Source of the DNA: Astragalus membranaceus
Taxonomy: Eukaryota; Streptophyta; Magnoliopsida; Fabales; Fabaceae
Length of the DNA: 64,000 nt
NCBI GenBank assembly: GCA_039519185.1
Contig: CM076851.1
Location: 96,221,531 to 96,285,530, forward strand
Direction of reading: 5' to 3'
The stretch's first letter is position 1. Every line of letters begins with the position of its first letter. Both the position numbers and the translations under genes were made by a program. The notes under the pieces were generated by a model. The model was not told the origin of the DNA and ran no database searches. It worked only from the letters and a program-made list of their open reading frames with translations. Shown one piece after another: positions 45,181 to 56,974 of this stretch.

Positions 45181-45675
45181 CATTCAATTCAGACTGTGGC
45201 TGTTTTTTTTTCTATTTAGCTGTTACATATAATAAATCAACCTTAAACACATCAGCACATCAACTATCATCATCAACCTAATACAGTGGCAGGACAACTG
45301 AATTGGAAATACCGAATCATAAGCAGGCAGCATTCTCAAGTTTTCTCTGTACACACATCTCACCAGTGTTTCACTCTTGAGGTGTTTCGGGTATTCACTC
45401 AATTCTCAGTACCTGCATCATCGTTTCATAGGCTTGACAGAGTTCTATATCAGTCTATACAAATGAAATGCATACACACATTTTGAGGAATTTAAGGGTT
45501 ATAGCGGGACTTAGGTAAGGGTGGATAAATTTGGATAAGTAGGTTGCACTTGGAGTTAGGCCTACCTCTCTTTTTGTTATTTTCACTCAATTTACTTGTC
45601 ACCCATTTTCCCAAAGCATTCAACAAACAAGAGAAGGATTTTATTTATTTTTTTTTCTTTTTCTCTTTTTTTTTG

Positions 45676-45703
<28 letters not shown>
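45676..45703. repeat. (TA)n microsatellite
   Basis: About 13 TA units inside the 3' non-coding part of element B, flanked by T runs. Confidence 0.9.
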
Positions 45704-45711
<8 letters not shown>

Positions 45712-45731
45712 TTCTTTGTTCCTTTTCTTGT

Positions 45732-45782
45732 ATATCACCCCAAACTTAAAATGTTGCTATTCCACGAGCAACCCCAAACTTA
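45732..45782 (-). promoter_or_regulatory. Second polypurine-like tract with hairpin, element B
   Basis: In element sense this region reads AAGTTTGGGGTTGCTCGTGG, then AATAGCAAC and TTTTAAGTTTGGGGTG. GTTGCT...AGCAAC can pair (6 bp), and the purine tract follows. It lies about 600 bp upstream of the 3' LTR, like the second tract of element A. Confidence 0.55.
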
Positions 45783-46440
45783 GAATTTTTCCCACTCTCA
45801 CAGCTTTTGTTACCTAACTCCAAGTTAAGAATTAACTAGGCTATGATTTTCAGAGAAACAGCATACAATTTTTAACAATAGGCTCAGAGGGGCTAGCAGA
45901 GGATAAACATTAGTTAGGTGCGGTTTGAAAGGCTCAGGGGTGCCAAAAGAAATGCCTCAGTGTGTATGAAAATCAAATGCAAAAACAATTAAGCACAATG
46001 TCAAGTTCTGCAGACTAATGCAGGCAAGGAATACACACAATATATATAAGAACGTGTTTAGGCTCAAACCTCACCGTTGGGATCGTAGAGATAGAACTTG
46101 AGAGATGCTTCTCACAGATGATAAAGAACTTCCGCAACGTTTGTCATGACCCCTGCTATTACTTGATGATAAAACTTGACGTGCGAGTGTCAAAAGGAAA
46201 AATGCAAACATGCGACCCCAAATGCCACACATCATCACCATTGAAGCTGCTTTAACAAAACAAAAACAAAATATAGGGCAGTGGTGCCTCAATATCACAG
46301 AGTAAGTCAAAATTATAGAGTACAGACCAAAATGCAAAATAAAGTCAAAATAGGGAAAAATACAACCAAAAGTGCAAAATTAAATTGTCTGAATAAAACA
46401 AGAAAATGATAAATGAGCCTCCTGCTCAAGGAAATGAAAT

Positions 46441-46500
46441 GTGGCGCTCACCAGTGGGTTGCGTCCCACCAAGCTCTTCTTTAACGTCACTAGCTTGACG
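46441..46500 (-). promoter_or_regulatory. Conserved post-pol motif with hairpin, element B
   Basis: In element sense, GTCAAGCTAGTGACGTTAAA is followed by GAAGAGCTT and GGTGGGACGCAACCCACT, whose GTGGG/CCCAC arms can pair around a six-base loop. The same block occurs after pol in element A (56061-56106) and after protease in element C (62880-62940). Confidence 0.7.
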
Positions 46501-46550
46501 CTTTTTTTTTTTGTTTTTTTTTTGTTTTTTCAAATCTATGGGTTTCTCAG

Positions 46551-48419
46551 CATGAGAACCATTTGAGGCTCTTCCAACCCGTCACCCATATATGGCTTGA
46601 GTCTTTGTCCGTTGACCTTAAAAGATCTCTTGGACTTTGGCTCTTCCACTTCTATTGCTCCGTACGGTGTTACTTCCTTGACAACAAAGGGTCCTGATCA
46701 CTTGGATTTCAATTTTCCAGGAAATAACTTGAGTCTCGAGTTGAACAACAAGACTTGTTGTCCAGGGTGAAATTCTTTTCTTGCAATGTGTTTGTCGTGG
46801 TACACCTTCATTTTTTCCTTATAGATCTTGTTGTTCTCATATGCATGTAAGCGCATCTCCTCTAATCCTTGAAGCTGAAGGGTTCTCTTTTCCCCACTTG
46901 ATCCAGGATCAAAATTCAAGAATTTCAACGCCCAATATGCTCTGTGTTCAAGTTCAACCGGCAAATGACAAGGTTTGCCATAAACCAATTGGTAAGGGGA
47001 CATACCTAAGGGTGTCTTATAAGCTGTCCTGTATGCCCACAGAGTATCGTCTACCTTTACTGCCCAATCTTTCCTTGCGTTCCCCACTGTCTTTTCTAAT
47101 ATCCTCTTGATTTCTCTGTTTGATACCTCCACTTGGCCATTACATTGAGGGTGATACGGTGTCGACACTTTATGCTTTACATTATACTTGGATAACACAT
47201 TGCTGAGCTGAGTGTTACCAAATCTTGAGAAGATGTTTTTCTTAACAAATTTGACCACAGTTTGGGAATCATTTTTAGAAGTGGCAATGGCTTCCACCCA
47301 TTTAGAAACATAATCCACCGCCACCAAAATATATTGACAAGAATGCGATGGTGGAAAGGGTCCCATGAAGTCAATGCCCCAGTAATCAAACACTTCCACT
47401 TCAAGTATAGGGTTCAACGGCATCTCCCCCGTACGTGAAATATTACCTGTCCTTTGGCACTTGTCACAATTTTTAACATGATTGTGCGCATCTTTGAAGA
47501 TGGACGGCCAATAGAATCCAGATTGAAGCACTTTTGCAGCAGTGCGTTCCCCATTGTAGTGTCCTCCACATGGGGAGTCATGACAATGCCATAGAATCTT
47601 TTGACTTTCGCTACCGTAAACACATCTTCTAAGAATTCCATCCGCCCCAACCTTAAAGAGAAAGGGATCATCCCACAGGTAGTGTTGGGCATCACGGAGG
47701 AACTTCTTCTTTTGTTGCCAAGTAAAGTCTTGAGGGACCGTTCCACCTGCCTTGTAATTTGCTATGTCGGCAAACCACGGTCTCTCTTCAATTGCAAACA
47801 ACTTTTCATCGGGGAACTCTTCAAGAATATCTTTTTCCCGGGCGGTCACTTCCTTATTATCCAGCCGGGATAGATGATCTGCGACCACATTCTCGCTCCC
47901 CTTCTTATCCTTTATCTCCAAGTCGAATTCCTGCAAAAGCAAAATCCATCTAAGGAGTCGAGGCTTAGACTCGCCTTTGGTTAGCAAATATTTTATCGCA
48001 GCATGGTCAGTAAACACAATTATTTTCGACCCAACCAAATAGGAACGAAACTTTTCCAATGCAAATACTATAGCTAGCAGTTCTTTTTCGGTTGTTGCAT
48101 AATTTACCTGATTTTCATTTAACACCTTGCTAGCATAATATATGGCATGAAAAAACTTCTCCGATCTCTGCCCCAACACTGCTCCCACTGCATAATCGCT
48201 AGCATCGCACATTAATTAAAAGGGAATGTCCCAATTAGGGGCTACAATGACTGGGGCAGAAATCAATTTTTCCTTTAATACATTGAAAGCATGCAGGCAT
48301 TCAGCATCAAAGACAAACTCATTCTCCTTAACAAGTAAATTGCATAGAGGTTTTGTAATTTTGGAGAAGTCTTTTATGAAACGTCGATAAAATCCGGCGT
48401 GTCCTAAAAAACTTCTCAC
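46551..48419 (-). pseudogene. Pol (RT end, RNase H, integrase) of element B
   Basis: From 48419 in element sense: RT end (RSFLGHAGFYRRFIKDFSKI, APNWDIPF), an in-frame TAA at 48216-48218, RNase H (MCDASDYAVGAVLG, TEKELLA, IIVFTDHAAIKYL, catalytic D, E, D present), the HHCC integrase zinc finger (WHCHDSPCGGH, KNCDKCQRTG), and the integrase core with VFDYWGIDFMGPF and NGQVEVSNREIK. About 14 residues carrying the second catalytic Asp are deleted in frame near 47218. A TGA at 46698-46700 cuts the C-terminus, which continues in frame towards 46551. It is non-functional. Confidence 0.9.
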
Positions 48420-48429
48420 CCCTACCTCA

Positions 48430-51400
48430 CATAAAATATCTCTTCCAAAATAAGAAATTCATTTTTTCTTTTCTTTCCTTTTTCCCTCTAACTTTCGCCC
48501 CCCACTCTCTCACTCTCACATGTTGTGTTTTCTCTCCACCCTCAATCCTTGTGATGAGTGATCTCCACCCTCCATTCAAAATCAAAGCTCAATCCTAGAG
48601 CACATCAAAATCACAAAGACTAAACTACCCTTAGACCTAATTTCATCCTATAAATACTCCCTCATTCCCACACCTAAGGATCCTCTTCTTTTTTGCTCAT
48701 TCTCTCCTACACAAAACCCTAGCACACCTCATCTCCTCTCCTTCCCTCTCCTTGGCCGTAGCCTCTTCCTCACCTCTTCCATATATTTTCTTCAAAAATC
48801 AACCACCAAATCCTCCATTTCTTGTTAGATCACCATCTTTCCTTCCATTCTCTTCAAGGTTGCATCATCAAATTGCTAAGAGCTAGTAATTTTTGAGCTT
48901 ATCATCTCCTTCTTCATTTCATTGTAGTTTTGAGGTAATCCTTGAAGCTTTGCACCTCATATTTAATTTTCTTGCATAATTTCTCCTCTACTCCAAACTC
49001 CTTCTTGATTGTTGTTTGCTTTGAGGATCCATTTCAAACATTTTGACAAAGACTTAGGGAGCTTTGGGTATTTGAGATGGGTCCTTCGCCTTGAAGGAGT
49101 TATTCTTCTACTTGAATAATTTCCCTTGCATCTTTATATATTTTGCACTAGATTTCATAAATAAAATTGTTGTTTATAGGCTTTAGCATTTCGCATATCA
49201 TAAAAATTAGGGTTGATATGATTTTGTTGCACTTCCTTGCTTAATCATATAAATCCTTGCAAAAAATAGATCTATGTTGCTTTGTGTTAATTTTGGTGTT
49301 TTCTTTATTAAATAAAATGTGGATCTATGTTTCCTTTGGTTCACATGCTTATAGATCTAAAAATATTTCCAAGTTGATTTTGTTGTTGTTCTTTGTTTAG
49401 TGATGTTTAATCTTGTTATTAGTATTTCATTTTAGTGTTAAATGTTACTTTTATTGTTTGATGATTTAGCAAAATGATTCCCACTAGTGCCTAGGGCACC
49501 TTGACCTAAGTGGTGAAGATTGCTAGAAATGACTCAATTTAGTTTATGTGTCCATTCATTTTTGTGTCTTAATTTGGTTGTTGTAAATTGTTGATGATAG
49601 GCAAGTTTATTCTCACTAGTGCCTAGTGCACTTTGCTCAAAGTGGGAGGATTGCTCTAGGTGATTCAACTTATTTGTGTGTTTAGTTAATCTTTGAATTT
49701 TAATTTGCTTATTGTTCATTGTTGATCATAGGCAAGTTGATTCCCACTAGTGCCTAGTGCACTTTGCTCAAAGTGGGAGTATTGCTCTAGGTGATTCAAC
49801 CTATTTGTGTGTTTAATTAATCTTTGCATTTTAATTTGCTTATTGTTCATTGTTGATAATAGGCAAGTTGATTCCCACTAGTGCCTAGTGCACTTTGCTC
49901 AAAGTGGGAGGATTGCTCTAGGTGATTCAACTTATTTGTGTGTTTAGTTAATCTTTGCATTTTAGTTTGCTTATTGCTCATTGTTGATGATAGGCAAGTT
50001 GATTCTCACTAGTGCCTAGTGCACTTTTCTCAAAGTGAGAGGATTGCTCTATGTGATTTAACTTGGTTTTAGTGTTTATTTACTTTTTACCTTTTTACTT
50101 TACCATTCATTAACTTTTTACCAAAACATAAAAATATTTTACTTCTTTGGTTTTAACCACTCACTTACTTTTTACTTTACCATTCATTAACTTTTTACTA
50201 AAACATAAAAAGATTTTACCACTTCCCATTTACCTCATGCATTTTTACTTTACCATCTCATTAAATAATTACCATTCACTTCATGCATTTTTACTTTACC
50301 ATCTCATTAAATAATTACCATTTACTTCATGCATTTTTACTTTACTTTTCACTAACTTCTTACTTAAAGTTTTACAACTTATCAACTTGCAAAAATACCC
50401 AAAACATTTTCACATTCATGCATCTTCATTCCAACTTAGTTTATGTGACACTCTCATGCATCCTCATATACTTATATTTCTTGCATCCTCTTATGCATCC
50501 TCGTATGCCATCCATTCATAAATAAAGTGCTATGCATCCATTCCTTGTACACTCATGCACTTACATGCTTACCTAATCATGCATCATTGCTTACATATTT
50601 AATCATTTAACTTAGAATACTCTATGTTTACGATCAATTGTATTCACTTGTTCTTGATGCCATGTAAATGTCTTGACTTGATTGTGTACCCTCCTCTCCA
50701 CTTGTATGACCTCCTAATGGAGACGTAAGTCTACATGCATGATGTAGCATAGAGCCATTAGGGTAAATACAATCCTTCTTGCACACACACAATTACTTTG
50801 AGAACTTTGTTTTGCATCTTTAATAATTGAATCCTTTGATTGTATGGGCATGTTTAATCTTGGTTAATGAATGATATGTTTCATATTTGCTTGAGTATTA
50901 TTCATTCATTTGCATTTGGTTATGGATTTAGAATTGACTTGAAATGTTCTACTCCTTTTCTAAAACCCATTTCCTAAAATCATTTCAAAACAAAAAGAAA
51001 CTTTTACTTTCAAAACAAAAATAAATCAATCGTCATTAAACACCAATCGCGCCGTTGCCGATTAGGTTGTTAATGATGATGTTGTTTTCAAAAGGAGTTA
51101 GTAGCGAGACCATTCTAACCGTTGTTGTTCGGTCTTCGCAAAAGCTCTATCCCATTTTCGAACACTTATTCATTTCTCAAAAATAAACCAATTGTCATTA
51201 AACACCAATCGCGCTGTTGCCGGTTAGGTCATTAATGATGATTTCATTTTCAAAAGAGTTAGTAGTGAGGCCATTCTAACCGTTGTTGTTCGGTCTTCAC
51301 AAACGCTCACCCAATTGCGAAAGCTCAATCCTTTTTCAAAACCAAAAACCCGAGAACTACGTAGCTTTGATCACTCTTCCAGTGAGGGTACGTAGGAGCG

Positions 51401-51548
51401 GGGTCCTGTCCCGTCAAGCACCCTTTTAAAAAATCTTTGTTTTGTTCCGCTTTTCAAAGATACCAAAAATATTCTTCTTCCCCCCCCCGTTTTCAATAAA
51501 ACAATTTCTCAAATGAAATAAAAAGAAAAGGAAAGAAAAGAAAAGAAG
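48430..51548 (+). mobile_element. Ogre-type LTR inserted in element B, right end in gap
   Basis: About 3.1 kb of non-coding sequence with TATAAATA at 48649-48656 and a CT-rich leader with AAACCCTAGC. A block at 51341-51430 (GAACTACGTAGCTTTGATCA, TACGTAGGAGCGGGGTCC) is homologous to the LTR of element 2. It interrupts pol of element B just upstream of RSFLGHAG. The left border could not be fixed (no clear TG start), and the right end is in the gap, so the internal genes of this element are unseen. Orientation is plus. Confidence 0.7.
49470..50075 (+). repeat. 131-bp tandem repeats in the Ogre-type LTR
   Basis: Five units of about 131 bp, with landmark CACTAGTGCCTAG at about 49482, 49614, 49745, 49876 and 50007. 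Inner units share GTGCACTTTGCTCAAAGTGG and GGATTGCTCTAGGTGATTCA. AT-rich shorter repeats follow to 50345, and a roughly 150-bp direct duplication (AACACCAATCGCGC.GTTGCC) lies at 51025-51310. Confidence 0.88.
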
Positions 51549-52048
51549 NNNNNNNNNNNNNNNNNNNNNNNNNNNNNNNNNNNNNNNNNNNNNNNNNNNN
51601 NNNNNNNNNNNNNNNNNNNNNNNNNNNNNNNNNNNNNNNNNNNNNNNNNNNNNNNNNNNNNNNNNNNNNNNNNNNNNNNNNNNNNNNNNNNNNNNNNNNN
51701 NNNNNNNNNNNNNNNNNNNNNNNNNNNNNNNNNNNNNNNNNNNNNNNNNNNNNNNNNNNNNNNNNNNNNNNNNNNNNNNNNNNNNNNNNNNNNNNNNNNN
51801 NNNNNNNNNNNNNNNNNNNNNNNNNNNNNNNNNNNNNNNNNNNNNNNNNNNNNNNNNNNNNNNNNNNNNNNNNNNNNNNNNNNNNNNNNNNNNNNNNNNN
51901 NNNNNNNNNNNNNNNNNNNNNNNNNNNNNNNNNNNNNNNNNNNNNNNNNNNNNNNNNNNNNNNNNNNNNNNNNNNNNNNNNNNNNNNNNNNNNNNNNNNN
52001 NNNNNNNNNNNNNNNNNNNNNNNNNNNNNNNNNNNNNNNNNNNNNNNN
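51549..52048. other. Assembly gap, exactly 500 N
   Basis: Same length as the first gap, so a placeholder. It hides the inner part of the Ogre-type insertion and most of gag-pol of element B. The length and even adjacency of the flanks are uncertain. Confidence 0.98.
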
Positions 52049-52477
52049 GGACTCTTCATCCTCTTGTGCGAAGTTGGAGATTTCTGTTCTTTTTTCAATA
52101 AACTTAGAAATGGGGAAGAACCTTGTTAGGAACTTACCTTCAAGTTCACTCCAGGCATTAATAGTTCCTAGTGGGAGAGTATTCAACCAATCCTTTGCTC
52201 TGCCTGTTAAAGTGAAAGGGAACAGGCGCAACTGCTTGGAGTTTTCATCTACTCCCTCAGGATATGTGGTCCCACAGATTTCATGGAAGTGGGATAAGTG
52301 TTGATTGGGGTCTTCAGTATCTGACCCAGAAAACGGCTTTGACCTTAATGCTGAGAGAACGGACGACTTGATATTAAAGGTGGCAGCCCATACTGGTTGG
52401 AAGGTGTGAGTATGTGTGCCTTGAGTTCTTCTCCCAAAATCATTTAGAGTACGTCTGCCCAGTGGATTTTCAGCCAT
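52049..52477 (-). pseudogene. Gag N-terminal part of element B
   Basis: From ATG 52477 (MAENPLGRRTLNDFGRRTQG), the gag domain follows: FSGSDTEDPNQHLSHFHEIC, LRLFPFTLTGRAKDWLNTLP, and WSELEGKFLTRFFPISKFIE, ending at the gap. No stop is seen in this portion. It is parallel to the gag of element A. The frame is open further upstream to 52561 but this would start in the leader. The leader is 52478-52650. Confidence 0.82.
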
Positions 52478-52650
52478 TAATTCAACCGAATGTACCTGTG
52501 CCCCTGTATAAACAGTTCTTTGGAAACACCACACAAACGTCAACAAGTCCAAGATAATCACTAAGCAGCCAAATTAGGTAACTAAGAATAAAATAAGAAC
52601 TAAAATTCCAGAATCGACTCGTTTGCTTTGTTGACAACGAAATCAACAAT

Positions 52651-52668
52651 CCCCGGCAACGGCGCCAA
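52651..52668 (-). promoter_or_regulatory. Primer binding site, tRNA-Asp, element B
   Basis: Minus-strand TGGCGCCGTTGCCGGGGA, identical to the site in element A, five bases inside the 5' LTR end. Confidence 0.9.
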
Positions 52669-52673
52669 AAACT

Positions 52674-53928
52674 TGTTAAGACTTTGGGCAAGTGTACCAA
52701 TTGTCGTCGCAAGTAAAAAGATACGGTAAGTAACCGGTCGATTCCACAGGGATTGCGCGTTGAAAACAGCAAAGTTGTAAATTCTTAGATTGTAAAGGTT
52801 TGGTAATTTGAGTAACAGTAACAGTACACAAACGTGATTTAAGAATACGAGAAAAACGACTAGGGATCGAATCCTCTCACCTCGCCTATCACATGAACCT
52901 TAGCCAATTCAAGTTAATTATTCAATTTCTAGATTCAATTCACTAATTAAGGTCAAGGGCAATTCCTTGCCTCAAGACCCCTATTACCCTAAGAGTGACC
53001 CTAATTCCTTAGGTGAGACATGCCAAAGGGTAATGCATTAAGATCGAGAATTTTACACGAATTCACCTAAGCCATCACATATCCCTATGCTGATTACTAG
53101 CAGATGATCTAACTACCCAATTTCCAGCTACTAATTCATATTCCTATGCAATCACTAGCCTGGATCGTCACAATTATCATATGTAATTGAAAAGCATTAA
53201 GAGCACAGGTAATTAGACAAAGTAAATCGAATAACAACTGAATTGATTAGAACAATGGTTCACATGATAGGGTTGGGAGATTCATCTCTCCCTAATTTAA
53301 GCAAATTAGTTACAATCCATCCTAAGAGTAGAAACCAACATAAAATAGAAAGCAAACATAAAGGAAGACATTAGAACCTTCAGTCCCTTGTTCCCAAGTG
53401 GTGAGAAGGCCCCAAAATCGCACCCTCCAGCTGCTCCAAAATTTGGCTCAGATCCCAAGACGAAGTCCCTGTGAAAAACGCTGAAACTGCTTTAAAAACC
53501 CTAATTTTCGCTCATCATCGCGACGCGGCCCGAGCCCGTCGCGTCGCGAAATAGGACAGAAACATCTGGCTTCGCAAAACTCCTCCTGGTCGCGTCGCGA
53601 ACCCTCCTGGTCGCGACGCGATATTAAACAGAAAGTCCTGGCTTTGCAAAATTCCTCCTGGTCCCGACGCGATATTGAACAGAAATCAAATCCCTCCATT
53701 TTGCTGCATTTCCAGGCAAGTGTCTGGTTCGCCGAATGATGCCACAACCAATTAGAGGTCTTCAAGTCCAATTTAGCTCCAAAAGTGAAGGAATTACTTA
53801 CAAATGAACTTCCTACTACAATTATCTAAAACTAGACTAAATCCCAGATAATGACTGTGATACAATGAAAAACCTGCACAATTGGTCCTAAAAATGCCTA
53901 ACTTACATCATATGATTGAGAGTCAACA
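52674..53928 (-). repeat. 5' LTR of element B
   Basis: 1255 bp, almost identical to the 3' LTR at 43864-45142. It lacks one palindrome-containing repeat unit (around 53650) and has a few substitutions, for example near 52715. Confidence 0.92.
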
Positions 53929-54580
53929 GGATGATTTTTCCGTCCATGGCTCAAATTTTGAAAACTGTTTAGCCAATCTGGAAAAAGTCTTAGAGAGGTG
54001 TGAGAAGGTGAACCTAGTTCTAAACTGGGAAAAGTGTCATTTCATGGTTAATGAAGGAATTGTCCTAGGACACTTAATTTCTAATAGAGGTATTGAGGTA
54101 GATCGTGCAAAAATTGAGGTGATTGAAAAAATGCTACCTCCCACCTCAGTAAAAGAGGTGAGAAGCTTTTTTGGCCATGCGGGTTTCTACCGCCGGTTCA
54201 TAAAAGACTTCTCAAAAATTTCAAAACCTATGACAAGTCTGCTCCTTAAGGATGCAGCATTTATTTTTAATGATCTTTGTCTTGAAGCTTTTGACAGGTT
54301 GAAAAAGGCTCTGGTTACTGCCCCAATCATACAGCCACCGGACTGGAATCTTCCGTTCGAGATAATGTGCGATGCAAGTGACTATGTAGTTGTGGCAGTC
54401 CTGGGGAAAAGAAAGGAAAAAAAATTACATGCCATATACTATGCAAGCAGGACCTTAGACGAAGCACAAATGAATTATGCCACAACTGAAAAAGAATTAT
54501 TGGCGGTAGTTTTTGGTGTTGATAAGTTTCGATCATATTTGGTAGGTTCGAAAATATATTTCAAACAAAAAAGATGCTAA
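53929..54580 (+). pseudogene. RT end and RNase H of element A, with deletion
   Basis: RT resumes from the target-site duplication (DFSVHGSNFENCLANLEKVL, LVLNWEKCHFMV, RSFFGHAGFYRRFIKDFSKI). RNase H begins at MCDASDYVVVAVLG and has TEKELLAVVFGVDKFRSYL. Near 54557-54562 about a dozen residues that should contain the TDHAA aspartate are missing and the frame shifts, giving a stop at 54578. RNase H is therefore inactive. The remainder (KKDAKLRLIRWVLLLQEFD) continues in the next frame. Confidence 0.9.
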
Positions 54581-54587
54581 GCTGAGA

Positions 54588-56048
54588 TTGATCCGATGGG
54601 TTTTACTCCTACAAGAATTTGATCTTGAAATAAGGGATAAAAAAGGCGTTGAAAATGTTGTGGCTGATCATTTGTCCCGCCTACAAGGAACAACAGCAGA
54701 AGAGTTACCACTTAATGACACATTTTTGGATGATCAACTCTTCTCATTGGTCAAAACTGAAGCACCATGGTATGCAGATTTTGTAAACTACCTTGCAGCA
54801 GGAGTACTCCCCCCAGATTTAAATTATCAGCAGAAGAAGAAATTCTTCCATGATCTTAAACAGTATTACTGGAACGAGACACTGCTTTTTAAAAGAGGAG
54901 AAGACGGGGTGTTCAGAAGATGCATTCCGGAAGAAGAGGTAAGTAACATTCTATACCATTGTCATTCTTCTTCCTATGGCGGCCATGCCAGTTCTTCAAA
55001 AACTGCTACAAAAATTCTACAATCTGGTTGTTATTGGTCCCTTTTTAAAGACACGCATCAATTCGTTTCTAAATGCGACCAGTGTCAATGCACCGGAAAT
55101 ATTTCGAAAAGAAATGAAATGCCCTTAAATAATATCTTAGAGGTTGAAATTTTTGACGTCTAGGGTGTCGATTTCATGGGACCATTTCCATCTTCTTTTG
55201 GAAACCAATATATTCTGGTAGCTGTTGACTATGTGTCAAAATGGATCGAAGCCATTGCTTCTCCTACAAACGATGCAAAGGTAGTCATAAAACTTTTCAA
55301 AAAAATAATTTTTCCAAGATTCGGGGTCCCTCGTGTTGTCATAAGCGACGGAGGATCCCATTTCATCTCAAAACATTTTGAAATGTTACTGCAAAAGTTT
55401 GGTGTAAGGCACAAAATTGCAACGCCTTACCACCCTCAAACTAGTGGTCAGGTTGAGGTATCGAACAGAGAAATTAAAAGTATTTTAGAAAAAACTGTTT
55501 CGACCTCAAGAAAAGACTGGTCGGTAAAGCTTGATGATGCTCTCTGGGCTTATCGGACTGCGTACAAAACTCCCATAGGAATGACTCCTTTCAAATTAAT
55601 TTATGGGAAGTCTTGCCACCTTCCGGTTGAACTAGAGCACAAAGCTTACTGGGCAATTAAACGCCTTAACCTGAACATGGAATTAGCCAGAGAAAAAAGA
55701 AAACTCCAACTAAACGAATTGGAAGAACTGAGAATGGATGCTTATGAGAATGCCAAACTTTACAAAGAAAGAACCAAAAATTGGCATGATAAGCGTATCA
55801 TTCGCAAAGAATTCAAGGAGGGTGACCTGGTGTTATTATTTAATTCCAGGCTAAAAATTTTCCCAGAAAAATTAAAATCAAGATGGTCCGGTCCTTTTGA
55901 AATCCGTAAGGTTTACCCCTTCGGATATGTAGAGATTTGGAGCGAGAAAACCGGATCGTTTAAAGTCAATGGTCAAAGGTTGAAAAATTATTTAATTGGT
56001 GACCCAATTGAGAAAGGAACTAGTTTAGTTCTGCATGATCCCAATTGA
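54588..56048 (+). pseudogene. RNase H end and integrase of element A
   Basis: 54588-55163 encodes the end of RNase H (IRDKKGVENVVADHLSRL) and the integrase HHCC zinc-binding part (YHCHSSSYGGH, CDQCQCTGNISK). A TAG at 55161-55163 stops the frame directly before VDFMGPFPSS; the same frame continues to 56048. The core shows the acidic triad: D in VDFMGPF, D in VVISDGGSHFISK and E in SGQVEVSNREIK. The C-terminal part includes RIIRKEFKEGDLVLLFNSRL and SRWSGPFEIRKVYPFG, and ends LVLHDPN. Only the nonsense codon breaks the integrase. Confidence 0.92.
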
Positions 56049-56060
56049 AATTTTGATCAT

Positions 56061-56106
56061 CAAGCTAGTGACGTTAAAAGAGCGCTGCGTGGGAGGCAAC
56101 CCACGG
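56061..56106 (+). promoter_or_regulatory. Conserved post-pol motif with hairpin, element A
   Basis: CAAGCTAGTGACGTTAAAAG then AGCGCTG and CGTGGGAGGCAACCCACG (56088-56105), a 6-bp stem with loop AGGCAA, 12 bases after the pol stop. Present in all three Athila-like elements of the window. Confidence 0.72.
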
Positions 56107-56291
56107 CTTAATGTATTTTTTCGATTCGTTGAAAAAAAAAAAAGAGCTCACGGTTAGAAAAATTGGAGCACGTGACAAATATGCTCCAAACCCTAAATGC
56201 ATCATTTCAACATCAACCAGGGTCCCCCGCCCGGGCAGCTATGATCCGGTGAGCTATCCTAACCCCTTTTGTGTTGTTTTATTTGAAAAAT

Positions 56292-56332
56292 CATTGAGGA
56301 CAATGCCTAGTCCAAGCATGGGGGGGGGGGGG
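56292..56332 (+). promoter_or_regulatory. Internal polypurine-like tract with AGGA hairpin, element A
   Basis: CATTG-AGGA-CAATG (56292-56305) precedes CCTAGTCCAAGCATGG and a run of 13 G (56320-56332). It resembles the tract at the 3' LTR, 0.7 kb further on, so the element has two polypurine-like signals. Confidence 0.65.
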
Positions 56333-56974
56333 TATTTTATTACTTTTATTGGGTATGTCTTTATTGCTTTGCTGACTTTTTATCTTTTTGTACTTTGAGT
56401 TGTATCTGCTCCCCCCATGATGAAACTTTGTGAACCCTAAGCATGTTTTAGATAAGCCTTTTCTGGACAAAAACAATTTTTCCATTTTTTAGCAATCATC
56501 TAGGTGGGCTGGTTGGGAACAACAAAAATTGTATCATGGTTCGATTTCTACTTCTAGGGCTTTTTTTCACACACACACTATTGAGACTGTTTTCAGTTGG
56601 GGTATCAAAAAAAAAATATGCAAAACCAATTCAAAATGCAAAAATTGGTGCATTTTAAAATGTCAAAATGAATGGTTAGCATATAAAATCAAAAAGAAAA
56701 GAAAATTGCTTGAATGCCCAACGTATAAAGACCCTCCTTTGACACCCGGTCTTAGTGAATGGAGGACCCAAACTTAAGAATGCTGGGGAACCGGTTCTAT
56801 GATGACATTGATATCCTCTCTAAAGTATTGATACTTTAAAGTTGTCTCCCAATTCCACAAGAAGCCCAGATAGTAGTTCTCAAACCAAAGTGTTAGAATT
56901 GCCCCACAGTTCACTTAATGTTTCGATGTGAAAATAATTTTCCTTCAGAATTGGCCTAAAGATTTACACGGTTT

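Larger units (their letters stand above)
43864..53928 (-). mobile_element. Athila-like element B, nested in RT of element A
   Basis: 3' LTR 43864-45142 and 5' LTR 52674-53928, with a 5-bp target-site duplication GGATG at 43859-43863 and 53929-53933. The tRNA-Asp PBS is at 52668-52651, the gag start at 52477, and pol sequence from 48419 down. The middle is interrupted by a plus-strand Ogre-type LTR and the second gap, so protease and most of RT are missing from view. The two LTRs are nearly identical apart from a repeat-number difference, so the insertion is recent and younger than element A. Confidence 0.92.

Noticed and set aside
56111..56398. Envelope-like membrane protein ORF after pol in element A
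   Set aside because: The short ORF is hydrophobic only because it crosses a T-rich region and the G13 polypurine-like tract; there is no conserved env-like domain.
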